A DNA stretch of 64,000 bases from Lolium rigidum (Eukaryota > Streptophyta > Magnoliopsida > Poales > Poaceae), in the NCBI RefSeq assembly GCF_022539505.1, contig NC_061514.1:325173090-325237089 (forward strand), written 5' to 3'. The translations under genes and the position numbers were made by a program. Positions 46,445 through 57,862 of this stretch are shown here, in pieces; positions within the stretch are counted from its first letter, which is position 1; each line of letters opens with the position of its first letter. The notes under the pieces are model-generated. The model had not been told where the DNA came from, made no database searches, and worked only from the letters and a program-made list of their open reading frames with translations.

Positions 46445-47214
46445 GACTGCTCATAGTGGGGTAATATAGGTGGTAACATCACACATTTCAGGGCATTTTG
46501 GTGACATAGCATGACAATAAAGAAAAAAAAAGAGTCTGGTGGTAACTAGCTTATGTTACCATAACATCACACAACCCAAAGCAATATGAGTCTACAATAT
46601 GATTAATGACACATTGCATGAACCACATCTAAGTTACTATCCACTATGGAGGTAGTAACTTAGACTAATAACATAACTAGTCTAAGTAACTCCACACTAT
46701 GAGGCTGGTCATAGTGGGGAGTAACTTACACTAGTAACATATGTCATGTTACTAGTCTAGGTTACTACCTTCATAATGGGTAGTAACTTATATGTGGTGT
46801 CATGCATTATATCATTTATTATGTTGTAGACTCATCTTGCCTTGAGATGTGTGATGTTATGGTAACATAGCTAGTTACTACCTCCGTTTCAAGGAATAAG
46901 GCGTCCTCGTTTTACGAGCTTTTTGTTTGACCAAGAATTACTTCAAATATATAAAGATTATTAGTATGAAATTAGCATCATTACAAAGTGCTTTTCAATA
47001 CGAATCCAACGGTGCTAATTACATATAATATAATCAAGATTTTGTTGCTTAAATTTTATGGTCAAAGTTCGTCTTGGAATACGCATGCGCCTTATTCCTT
47101 GAAACGGAGGTAGTACCACCTCACTCTCTTTCTTCATTTATTAGCATGCCATGTCACCAAACTGCCTTGAGATATGTGATGTTACTAGCTATGTTACTCA
47201 CACTATGAGCAGTC
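46445..47214. mobile_element. Two abutting Tourist-like MITEs with a nested Stowaway
   Basis: 46445 begins GACTGCTCATAGTGGGG and 47193-47214 ends CACACTATGAGCAGTC, an inverted pair. In the middle (46690-46720) CACACTATGAGGCTGGTCATAGTGGGG forms a back-to-back end. The stretch is therefore best read as two related elements side by side, about 46445-46705 and 46702-47214. Both contain GTAACTTA/TAAGTTAC pairs. The second was interrupted by the Stowaway at 46881-47110. Confidence 0.6.
46881..47110. mobile_element. Stowaway MITE, 230 bp
   Basis: Terminal inverted repeats CCTCCGTTTCAAGGAATAAG and CTTATTCCTTGAAACGGAGG are practically perfect. TA duplications are at 46879-46880 and 47111-47112. It inserted into a Tourist-like MITE. 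Confidence 0.88.
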
Positions 47215-47559
47215 TGAGCAGCCTAAGTCTCAAGCCTTCTGCATATACTAGTCACCTTAATTAGCATTAGTAATTGGATATATATTAGTAGAGTATTGAT
47301 GTCAGTTTGTTTTCTTCTGGCGATTTGATGCTTTGCTGGGCAGACCGGGTAAGTCAAAGCTTAGCGAATCAATGTTCTTCGTGATTCGGTTTGCATGCTC
47401 CCCCGGTCAATGAAGGAATCAAATCCTCACCCCTGATGCTCGTTAATGGTAATAGATTGATTGCTCCATTATTTACTGCTAAAATGTTTCCCCAGAATTG
47501 ACATCAAGTCTGTGTTGCTGGCACTTTGTTACTGATTTTTCTTGTTGGAGCTCGGCAGC

Positions 47560-49179
47560 ATGCCGGGAGGAGCAGCGGTGGTCGGCAGCAGCAACGGCAA
47601 AGACAGCTACCCGACGACAAGGAGCATCCCGGTGAAGATTTCCAGGCCGCTGCTTCTCTTCGCGGTGCTCGCCACCGGCTTCCTCCTGGCGCCGTCTCTC
47701 CTCTTCCTCGGTGGCGGCAGGGCTGCCTCCAGCTACTACGGCCTCCCGAGTCTCCCCGGCCCCGACGTCCTCCTCGCGGCCGTGAGATCGGCGCCGTGCG
47801 CGGAGGAGAAGGAGGTGTATCGGTGGTGGGCGCGGCCGCCGTCCAAGAGCGCGTGGCACAACATGAGCGACGAGGAACTTCTGTGGGCGGCGTCGTTCGA
47901 GCCCAGGACCGCGCCGCCGCCGTGGCCATCGACGCCGAGGAAGGTGGCGTTCCTCTTCCTGACGCGCGGCCCGCTGCCGCTAGCACCGCTGTGGGAGAGG
48001 GGAAGACCACGGCACCGGCGGCACCGCCGCAAGCGGCAGGAAGCTATTCTCCGTGTACGTCCACACCACCCCGGGGTACCGCCTAGACTTCCCGCCGTCG
48101 TCGCCGTTCCACCGCCGCCAGGTCCCCAGTAAGGTACGCCACCTAGGCCCTTAGTTTCGGAATATTGCATGACAAGAAAAACTTGGGAAATGCACAAATG
48201 CACAGGTAAGGAAGGGCATGCAGCCATAAGTGTCATGCAGCATGGAGATGGAAAAAAGAGAGTAAAAATCTTGGCCGTAAATGCCATGAGCAAGAATCTG
48301 TTTTTCCTCAAAAGTATGTACCTCTATTTAAAATAAATACTAGATGTTTTAAATTTAGATTTATGTAAATATTATTTAATATATAGATACATCAAAATTT
48401 GGATAAATCACATATACATTTTTTTATGAATGGAGGGAGTGTATTGTTTGCATGACTTGTCATAATAAGAGTTGTGAATTGTCGTTTGAGAATGCAGAAT
48501 GTGTGTATAAACTTTATGGTTTATGTCGCAGGCCACAGAGTGGGGGATGCCGAGCGTGGTGGACGCCGAGCGGCGGCTGCTGGCGAACGCGCTGCTCGAC
48601 CTCGACAACGAGCGCTTCGTCCTCGTCTCCGAGTCATGCATCCCTCTCCACCCTCTAGCCACCGTCCACGCCTACCTGACCCGCTCCGCCCACAGCTTTG
48701 TCACCGTCGTCGACGACCCGGGCCGAGACGGCCTTGGTCGGTACCCCGCCGGCCTGGCCTCAGAAGTGCCAGTCTCGCGGTGGCGCAAGGGCACGCAATG
48801 GTTCGAGCTCCACCGATCCCTCGCCGTGTTCGTGGTCGCCGATGGCCGCTACTACCCGAGGTTCCGGGAGGAGTGCCTGCCGCGGTGCTACGTGGACGAG
48901 CACTACCTCCCCACGGTGCTCACAATGGAGGAGCCTGGGAGCCTCGCAAACCGCAGCGTGACCTGGGTCGACTGGAGCCGCGGCGGCGCGCACCCGGCGA
49001 GCTTTGGCGCGAGGGATGTGGGGGAGGAGTTCCTGGAGAGGCTCGCGGGGAAGAAGGAGAAGGAGAGGTGTATGTACAATGGGCAGCAGGTGGAGGTGTG
49101 TTTTCTGTTCGCCAGGAAGTTCGCTCCTGACGCGTTGCAGAAGCTGCTCCAGCTTTCCACCAGGATCCTCGGATACTAG
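47560..49179 (+). CDS. GT14-type (DUF266, core-2/I-branching) glycosyltransferase gene with an exon 1 frameshift
   Basis: Exon 1 is 47560-48133 and exon 2 is 48532-49179, with a 398-bp GT-AG intron at a phase-0 boundary. Together they encode about 406 residues, a normal length for plant GT14 proteins. Residues 31-53 form one membrane anchor, so this should be a Golgi type II membrane enzyme. Family blocks are VAFLFLTRGPLPLAPLWER, FSVYVHTTPGYR, RRLLANALLDLDNERFVLVS, SESCIPLHPL, KGTQWFELHRSLAVFVVAD, CLPRCYVDEHYLPTVL and TWVDWSRGG. At 48001 the frame shifts: after LWER the expected FF codons are missing (net loss of five bases or gain of one). All later parts of exon 1 and exon 2 are intact in the second frame. 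This is either a recently disabled gene or a sequence error. Donor sugar and acceptor are not known; related proteins act on cell-wall glycans. Confidence 0.8.
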
Positions 49180-49386
49180 CCTCTCGGTGCTGGTAGGTGC
49201 CGGTTTCAGCCTAGCTATGGATCATACTTCGTACACTGAAAGAGCAATTTAGAGATAGAAATATTTTTGATGTAACAAGGACATGCAGATTTTTTTCTCG
49301 ATAAAGAGAACTTTTAATAACTAAGACACAACATCATGGTGACAGACACAGAGTTGGCCCCAGATCACGAATGAAGAGTGGAATCA

Positions 49387-49980
49387 TTTGGCTCGGATAG
49401 GGCCACCGGAGATGTGGTAGGTTTCGGAGGCAGCGCCGCCAGGGAGACTGCGCTCGTCCATGTCGCTGAAGAGGGCAGCATGGCACACGGGGAGCGACCT
49501 CACACCAAGCTCGGCTTCAGCAGCCAAGGTGAGGCAGGGTGAGTTGCGCGTCCCAAAGCCTGGCACCTTATTCTGGTTTGATAACTGGCACCTTATCAAA
49601 CCAGAATGAGGTCTCCCTGTTGCCCACACGGACGTTTGTGTGCAATGTGTTTGAAAGAGAGACAGATGAGAGTGTAAGAGGGCGACGCCGGCTCAGTGAG
49701 TCAGCAATGCTAGCGGCCAACCACACCATACCAGTGGCGTGCGTACCCAGCGTGTTGTCGCAATGGAACATATTGTGGAAGAAACTTCAGGAGACAAATA
49801 TTTTGGTAATGGATTTCGCAAACGCCGAGCACGCCTTTGGCGCGTGAGTGGCACACATCTAGCTAAGCTAGGCAACCTAGCAGTCACCCACACCCCACTG
49901 TACGAGCTCTTCCCATTCCAAAGCATGGTACTCCTTTGAACGAGAGTAGGATCGCGGTCATGGCCACGCATGCCCAACGA
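49387..49980 (-). pseudogene. LINE reverse transcriptase C-terminal fragment
   Basis: Minus-strand frames contain MVWLAASIADSLSRRR and NVRVGNRETSFWFDKVP, similar to the VGNG..TSFWFDKW region upstream of the zinc-binding domain of plant LINE reverse transcriptases. They continue with LGVRSLPVCHAALFSDMDER, ending at a stop at 49387. Frames are broken and an 18-bp inverted repeat (49566-49583 and 49594-49611) sits inside. Identification is by pattern only. Confidence 0.4.
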
Positions 49981-49998
49981 GAGCAGCTGGCGCAGCCA

Positions 49999-52549
49999 TA
50001 CGGTCAGCAGACAACTGAACCGAAACGATCGAAGACTTGCCGTAGTTGATGAGCCCTAGTGGCACGGGAGGAGTCCAAAATGCTTTTGTGCAACTTGCTT
50101 CACGATTTATTGTAGGAGTCTTATAGCCATGACAGTCAACACTCAAGAGTATATAACTACAGCAGCAGATAATGCTTTGATAATAATAATACTTCAAGGA
50201 CTGTAGCTGCTTTATATTTTAACTGAGAAAGTAAGAGAACAAACAAATGAAGGGTGAAACCACACAGGAATTTCAAAGACAGTACATGAATAGAATTAGG
50301 CATTAGAGTAATGCTGCAGAATGAATTGAGAAGATATCCGCATATGATGGGAAGGACATTAAGTCTGGATCAAGATCGAAGCGCGCACTTGGTGAATGTT
50401 AGTTGCAAATCCACTTGCAGAACATAGTACGCAGTAGCCACACTGATCCTGGTGACAGAGATCCAACAGAAGTAGAAGCAGCACAAGCAGATATCAACAA
50501 GATGACATACAAAGCAAACATCAAATACTGGATATAAGTAACAGTGAGTAATGAATAACTACAGAAGAGATGAGATATGCAAGGTATCAAATAGTATGAT
50601 GACTGTACAGGATATTTATTTATTTGCATATTTTGTACATGAGAACAGCACAGGATATGATCCACTGCTATATGATTCTTCATTATTACCAAGAAATAGA
50701 AAAGATGCTTGCTCTGAAAAGTTAATGCTCGTCCAGATTTACCTTGATAGTGAAATCATCAACCGTTGTATCCAATAGAAATAACCAAATAGTAAGGTTG
50801 GTGTAGCGTCAACCACCATCTGATTCAAAAAGGAAACCTGCCAAGTGGCAACGGAGGGCAACAATGGTGATCATGCAGTGTCAAATACCAAATGACAGAT
50901 AAACATAAAATTCGAAAAACGTTATGGAACCAAAATTGAAAGAAATAACAATCTATGCAGCAGACACCTCTGATAAAATAATACTCCCTCCAATCCATTA
51001 TAAGTTTCGGAGGTTTAGTTCAAATTTCAACTAAACCCTGGATCGGAGGGAGTATCAATAACGAACTCTACTGATCAACTGATTCACAGTACATACAAGG
51101 TACTCCACATAAATTTGCTCATACTGTTCGGGTGTACATAATGACCCGCACACATTGTGATGCCAATTATTAAAATCATGTTATTGGAATCAAACAGACA
51201 CGTTAAGGGAATGTATGCTCGCCAGCAAAACACACAGGATGTAATATTGTTTTGTTTTTAGACGGATGGACTCATAACTCAAAGCATGGAAAAAGTCTGA
51301 CTGGCCAGATTAGAACTTACTGCTCAAATAAAGATGATACTGGACAAAAGTGAAGTAGTGAGCTGCATAAACTGTACGTTGACCTCTCAGATGCAAAGCA
51401 TTGATATGCAAAGGATCATAAGATGTGAATCCTTTTATCATGACAGTCAATATATAACACCATACATGTCTGAATCAACGATTTGCTAGCAATTCAAGGG
51501 TTGTAGTTCAATAACATTTTCACCAAGTGTTGACATTAATGCTGCAGACTAAGCTGACAAGGGATTTGCACAAGGTGGCAAGGAATTTAATTCTAGATCA
51601 AGGCTCGAACACACATGCATTTGGTGAATGTTGGTTGCACATCAGCACTTGCATATGCGGTATATTACAACAACCAAAGCCAGTATTTCAGGAGGACTTG
51701 CCAGCTACCAAGTTCCCTGAACCAGTCTTGAGTCCACAACACTTGCAGAACACAGAGCGCCACACTCCTCAATGAAACAGGCATGCAAGAGCAGCAGCAG
51801 AAATCAATAAGATTTCACACATATAATAAACTAGACAGTTCACACGTAAATGTAGCAATACACTATGAATTATATCTTTATTTGGCTGCTTCCATTAGCG
51901 TGTAAATTACTACCATTGTGCACAAAAATAATAACTTGCTGTTTCCGTGTTAATAACATATTGTCCTCCTCCATTGCAAATCAGTTCTTCTCTTTTCTCC
52001 TTGTGAGCGAAAGATGTTTGAAGGCGTTGCCTGCTGTTTGCATGTCAATGGCTTACGGTGCTCTGTTTTGTCAGACTGAATCAAAGCACACATCTTTCTT
52101 GTCGGAGTGGCATAGCAGGATAGGTCCAACGCCTTTCAAAGCAAGAGGGTATTTGTAGCATTTCAGAGTCACTGATTTATTTTGTTTATTCATGTAAGAT
52201 TACAATTTTATTTTGCTACATACGGGTGCTGAGGATGGTGCGGTAATAGCTGACGAGAACTCTTGTGAAGGCCATGCGCTGTAAGGCAGGACACAATCTC
52301 GACACTTCAAGTAAAAAATCATCATCCAAACCATTTCTTTATTTCCCCCTCTTTTTTTTCCGAGGTTGTTATTTCCGCCTCTTATGACTTCTAAGTTGAT
52401 TAGCGTCGGTGTTAGTTTAGGAATTAATGAAAAAGAAATCAATGTTTCTTTTTCATTAATACCTTGGAGGATTGGCACGTCGTGACTGGGAATCTCAAGA
52501 AAGAGTGCCAGAACTCAAAGCCTCAAAGCACTGGCGACCTGGCTGGTGT
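49999..52549. other. Intergenic region with a diverged internal duplication
   Basis: No gene recognised. About 50125-50510 and 51436-51815 are diverged copies of each other. Both have CATGACAGTCAA, then CTGCAG...GGATCAAG or AGATCAAG, TTGGTGAATGTT.GTTGCA, ACTTGCAGAACA and A.CAA.AAGAT in the same order. The Stowaway MITE at 50984-51052 lies between them. Confidence 0.5.
50984..51052. mobile_element. Short Stowaway MITE
   Basis: CTCCCTCCAATCCATTATAA at the left and CCTGGATCGGAGGGAG at the right, with TA duplications at 50982-50983 and 51053-51054. 69 bp, foldable through GGTTTAGTT...AACTAAACC. Confidence 0.85.
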
Positions 52550-53550
52550 TTAGCCACCACGATTTGCTCCACCACCGGAGTAATCTCGTTTGAACCACTG
52601 GCCATAACGATCTTCCTCAAATAACGACTCAGGGAAGAACCGCAACGGTGGTAGATTTGGCTGGACCAGGAACATGCCAAAGTGCCAAACACCGTGCTGT
52701 CGTTGGACCTCCTGGTGGAACAGCCCATATCTTCGACGGAGTATTTTTGGCGGTCTGGGCACGTCGCATGAACGCACACACGAGAACGGCTTGCAACAGC
52801 AGAGGTCCAGCGGGGCAAAGTCACTGAGAAAAGCACGCAGATGACCTAATAAAAGGTACTAAGATACTAACATTTTCATTACGATCGGTGTCAATATGAA
52901 GGTAGCTGAGAGCAGACACAAAAAAATCAGTAAATATAAAGGCCTTCTTGACTGTTCCAGTTGGCTACCTGGACCAACTTGCTTAGCTTCCCGACTCCGT
53001 GCCCACTTCTTCTTCTTCCCTCGAGAATCATAGCTTGTATCGCCTGGCTTCTTGCAGTGAGAAAGGTTTGCATCCAGGTAGCCCTGCAATTTGTAATTCT
53101 CTGTTTGACCTGGCCTCTCACGAAGTTCACATGTTGCTTCATCTCGTTTTTGGTGGCAGGCTGCATCCGCAAGTCCCCTCACAGATGGCAGCACCATGTT
53201 CAAGGTACTGTAAAGATGGAAAATGCACAGTTAAACTGGTTCATTTTTTATAATAATGAAGTACGGAAATGTATTCCATTTTCCAACCTGTCTAAAGCTC
53301 CAAGAGCAACACTGATTTTGCTACTCATTGCTTCAGTAGATGACATTGGATCATCCCGTAGGAGCATCTTGAAATCTTCCAAGGCTCTAGGGAACACAGA
53401 CATTACAGTCAGACCTAAAAAAAGCTTATTTAATTCCGCAAATTAACTGCATTTAAAAATGCTTCCTCATGTATGTATATACCGTGAGCAAAAATCCAGA
53501 GCTTCTGGAGCGGCTTCACCTCGACCAACATTGAAAGCATATTTCACTAC
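52550..53550 (-). CDS. Unidentified spliced gene or gene fragment
   Basis: Three minus-strand exons join in consistent phase. Exon A is 53550-53483 (VVKYAFNVGRGEAAPEALDF). Exon B is 53386-53288 (ALEDFKMLLRDDPMSS). Exon C is 53207-52969, starting STLNMVLPSVRGLADAAC and Lys/Arg-rich further on. All have AG acceptors and GT donors. A further exon probably starts at 52823. In the phase left by exon C it reads VTLPRWTSAVASRS and stops at 52495. Another frame reads RRRYGLFHQEVQRQHGVWHF and stops at 52550. I cannot say which frame is real. I do not recognise the family, and no start codon exon is identified upstream of 53550. It may be a true low-expression gene or a captured fragment. Confidence 0.4.
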
Positions 53551-53778
53551 CTGCATCAACATATTTTTTGAGGAATCACTATCCATGGTAACTTAAGATT
53601 TCATCATTTGATATCAAGCTATTGCACTATCTCCACTAATATAAAAAGGGAGAGAGATGCAGATCCAATAAATCTGGACCCTACACTAACCAGATCTAAC
53701 GATCCAAATCCATCCAATGTTGAGCAACTCAACGCGTTGAGCACAGGATCTCCTCTCCACTAATCAGGTACCGCATAG

Positions 53779-54676
53779 AGCAGTTCCACGCCCGAGAGAA
53801 ACAGGGGTCGCCGCCGCCGTACAGAAGACCCACGGCGCCTCCTCCCGCGCGCCGCCGGAATCAGTGCGCCGCCGCATGCCGCCGCCAGGGTCGACCATCA
53901 CACCGCGGCGCCGCTCTCCACAATCGCAGCCCCCCAGTCCTCGCGCACGCCGCCGCGGACGCCGTCCCCGCGGTCTTCCTCAGTTCGAAGAAACACCGTA
54001 TCCGACGTCGCCATCGCGAGACTAGCAGGAAACTCGAGATCCGCCGCTGCCTTCGTGGAGCTCGCCGGTATGATTTTTTTTTGGCTGTGAGAGCACTGGA
54101 CTCGAGCATCGCAGTTACGTTCCCTGCTCCCGCCAATAGTCCGTACCCGCCGTGACATGTTCTTCACCCTCAACGACAGGGTCTCACTGGGCTCCGGCCT
54201 CACGCCTTTATTTCTGCCTCTCCGTCCACTGACTCATCCTCTCCTTCTGCCACGCCTTGATACGCTTCTGTTGCTAGAGTAATGAAGGTAATTCGTTAAT
54301 CCTTCCGATCTGTGTGACAGTTCACTGTTGTTTTACTTCTGATTATCAAAGATTGGAGGGAGGATGAGTAATCTATGTGCACATCTTTAAAGATTGGAGG
54401 GGATTCATGTAGGGCATCAATGGCCGGCAAATGTCTTTAAAGATTGGAGGGGATTCCTTGTCCCATGTTGTTGGCTTTTGCAATTTGACTAGGATTATAT
54501 TTTGTTTTACATGGGAGATACAACTATTTTTTTTCTGTCATATTGCTTGAATTATTGCAGGAGTTAAAATTGAAGAAGTACAAAAGCTGAACTTCAGTAC
54601 CAGTTTGACAAAGAAAAGCTCAGTAAACAATTTGAAAGTTATTCAGATAATGAAAGAAAATGGTTTGATTAATTAA
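53779..54676 (+). CDS. Weak candidate gene fragment (two exons)
   Basis: An open GC-rich stretch (53779-54067), ending SRSAAAFVELAG at a GT donor, can be spliced to 54561-54676 in phase. The second part reads KIEEVQKLNFSTSLTKK to a stop TAA. A TATA-like TATAAAAAGG lies at about 53640. There is no in-frame ATG in the first part, so the start is missing or the frame is accidental. The product is not recognised. Confidence 0.22.
54387..54460 (+). repeat. Short direct repeat
   Basis: CTTTAAAGATTGGAGGGGAT occurs twice (about 54389 and 54436), with a third partial copy near 54350 (AAAGATTGGAGGGAGGAT). Confidence 0.6.
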
Positions 54677-57241
54677 ATATGAGAAAGATTAGGCTTTTAA
54701 CCAGGCTTTTCGTCAACTATTTAGCAAGCTGGGAAGTATTTGGAATATCCAATGTGGTTAATGGAGTTGATTTGCATATGCCTCATGTATTTCCAAATTT
54801 GACATTTTCAGTTACGTTGATCTAAATATAATATATTAACAGATCCTTGGTAAGACCTGAACAACAGATTTTTTTTGTTTCATCCTTTTTGGATGTCCAG
54901 GTATTGAGATATATCTTATTAGTACTTTTGTTCTTACAAGGATAAAGCTTTATTTCCATCCCGAAAGATATTATTTGAAGTTTTTTATTTTTCACTTCTA
55001 GCACGTTGTTTCAAATTACTCACGAGCTTTATTATTTTCATGCAGATTCTACTCTGAAGTAATTATTGACAATAATTTCAAGGTACAACTGGAAAGAACA
55101 TCAGATTAAGCAACGGTCCTCTGCCTACCATACAACCAGTGAGTGGTGTACATGTTTTGATATAATTGGTTACATGTATATAATTGTAGTAATGTTTTGG
55201 ATGCCTAAACCTATAGAAATTATGTCCATTTCGTGGAGTGTACGAAGCTCATACACTTGTGCAGTTGAATTCAAGTTATCTTTCCATTTATGCACTACAA
55301 TAAGTTGGAATGTTCTCAAATAGTTACTAGCATATGGAAATTAGTTGGCTGCAACTTCATTTTCTGTAACATCCCAAATTTTAAAACAAACAGAAAATGA
55401 AATTCCTTTTTCCAAAAATGAGAACCAACAAAAACTTTTCCTATATAGAGTGCTATGCATAGTACTCATACCTATTACTTGTGTTTTTGCCATGATAAGT
55501 GTATTTATGCTTATGTGATAAACCGTAAAACCTCAAAGTGATTAAGTGAAGATCACAAACTAAATAAAAATGAACAGAGAAAGAAATCAAATAAGAAAAA
55601 CCCTTGAACCCTACCTTTTCTTACATTGCTAAAAGGTGGTAAACCCCACTAAACCTAAAACCTCCTTTCCTCTGGTCATCAATCTTTGAAAAAATAAAAT
55701 AAAAAGAAAAGATCTTATTCTAGAAAAAAAAAGCATATGCAAGCCTATGGCTACTTTTTGAAAATGATCAGCTTGGCTTTGTCTACCTTGAGTAGATGAA
55801 TGGAAATACCTCAACACACTCAACCAAGCACCTACCAACCCATTCAAGTGAGAAACAAAATGAAATCAAACATATGCATAGAGGCATATGTGGCACTTAG
55901 CCAAATTATCAAATATGGACCTAGCCACTTCCATTACCTCAAATTGGTTTGAACCTTTCACCTAACTCAATCTAACACCAAATCAACCTCACTCATGTCA
56001 AAATGAAGCAAAAGAAAAATAAAAGAATAAAGGTTAGAAATTCACAAAACCCTCCCATATGGCTCTATGCCATTTTTATAAATTTTGAACCTAGACCATT
56101 TTGGTCTTCACCATTATTTGAATAATGTTACTACACACTTATTACAACTGTTTGAATCAAAGAAACACAATTCAAATCAAAATCTCACTCAAATTGTGCT
56201 CACATGTGATTATGGCCAAATCTGCCATTTCTAGTCTGATCACTACTTTGAGCCCCTGCATTTCGAAATTTTTAAAATAAAATTTCTCAACTCTTTGCAT
56301 GTCATCCAAGAGGACATCAAGATGAACACTTTTTGTAAAGACCACCATGCCAAATTATTTTTAGATCAAATGCTATGCTCATGCAAAGTTAGGACTTTTT
56401 AATATTAGGAACAATCTCACACTTGGCATTTTTGCAAATCTTGGAAATGGAAAATGCCACCACCACACCTCACCACCTCTGGTCCCTTCTAACTCATTGA
56501 GATGCTCACAACACCACACTTGCAACCTTGTGAACTAAATCAAATTTAAACAAAATTCACAAATAGCCTCTATGTAACTATTTGACCCTATTTGAAATAG
56601 TATCCTATCTAACCCTAACCTACCCCATCTCCACCCTACCTGTCCCCTGGTCCCCTCTCTCCCTCACACCAGCATAGCAACCCTAGGTAGAGGAGCTAGC
56701 CAGCCATGGACATGGCCATGCCGGCCATGTTCCCCCTCACCTCTCTCCTCTCAACCCTAGCACCAGCAACCATGCCCTACTGGCTCCCCTTACGCCCCTA
56801 AGCACGCCGGTGCTCACCATTGGCCGAACGGTGGCCGACAAGGCCCGGACCAGCGCGTGCCCACGACGCCCTCGCGCGACAGGAGCGGCATGGCCACGTC
56901 GTGTGTGCACGTCCGCGTGCACCACGGTGCACGCGTTGCCTCGACGATCTGCGCCACCCCTGGCCCCCCTCTCTTCTCCCTGAGCATCAGCGCCGCACCG
57001 CGAACCCGCCAGACAAGCTCCCCTGCCCACGCTCGTGCTGTCGCCGGCGACATCATCGCCGCCCTTCCGCCACGGCCCCGCACGCGCCCGACACGGTTAG
57101 ACCTCGCCTCGCCGCGCCATTGACGCCCAGAGGACCGCCACGACATGCTGAACACCACCACGCCAACGCCAACCCCTCTCCATCGTCGGAATCGTCGCGC
57201 CCATGTCGACCACCCCACTGCCCCGCAGCACCCTGGCCATC

Positions 57242-57249
57242 TATAAATA
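57242..57249 (+). promoter_or_regulatory. TATA box inside the large LTR-type insertion
   Basis: TATAAATA within GGCCATCTATAAATACCGCG, followed about 30 bp later by a GC-rich region. It supports the LTR interpretation and plus-strand orientation. Confidence 0.5.
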
Positions 57250-57862
57250 CCGCGTTCCTTGGACGAAGCTGAGCACATCATCTCGTTCCCCATCCTCCAC
57301 TGCTTCTCCTCCACCCCACCACTCGCTCGATTGTCGCCGGAGCAGCCCCAATCGATCGATCGGAGCCGCGGAGGCCCTGGTGCAATCGCCGACGACTGGA
57401 GCCTCCCCAAGCGACGCCACCGCTACAGGCTTCCTCCTCGTCCTCGACAACCTCGAACGGAACACCGCCGCCGCTCGCCGGACCCACAGCTCGCCCTCCG
57501 ACCCCCTACTGCCGCCGCGCCGGTGAGCTTCTCTCGCCGTCGACGACGACGAACCACTGCCGTTTGATCGCATCCTGATCCAACGCTCCTCAGCTCCCCG
57601 TACCGATTCGGTAAGCCACCGTCGCTGACACGCGGACCCCATTGTCAGGCGGCCTGCTCGCGCTGGACGCGCAGTTGGGCCAGCCCACCTCCCTCTCCCC
57701 CGTTTCGGCCCGTTAATTTTCCCGCGCTGGCCCACGAATTCAAATTCGTTGAATTAATCTAAATCAAATTGCTTGCTGCATGCTTTTTCAAAATTAAATA
57801 GAATCAAATTGGCTAAACCAAATTTGGTGAATTTCATATGGTTGGAAAGCTAGTAAAAATAT

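Noticed and set aside
57241..57735. Pro/Ser/Arg-rich frames on both strands in the GC-rich part of the large insertion
   Set aside because: GC-rich leader sequence of an LTR-like element; no protein motif, and frames on both strands are equally long.
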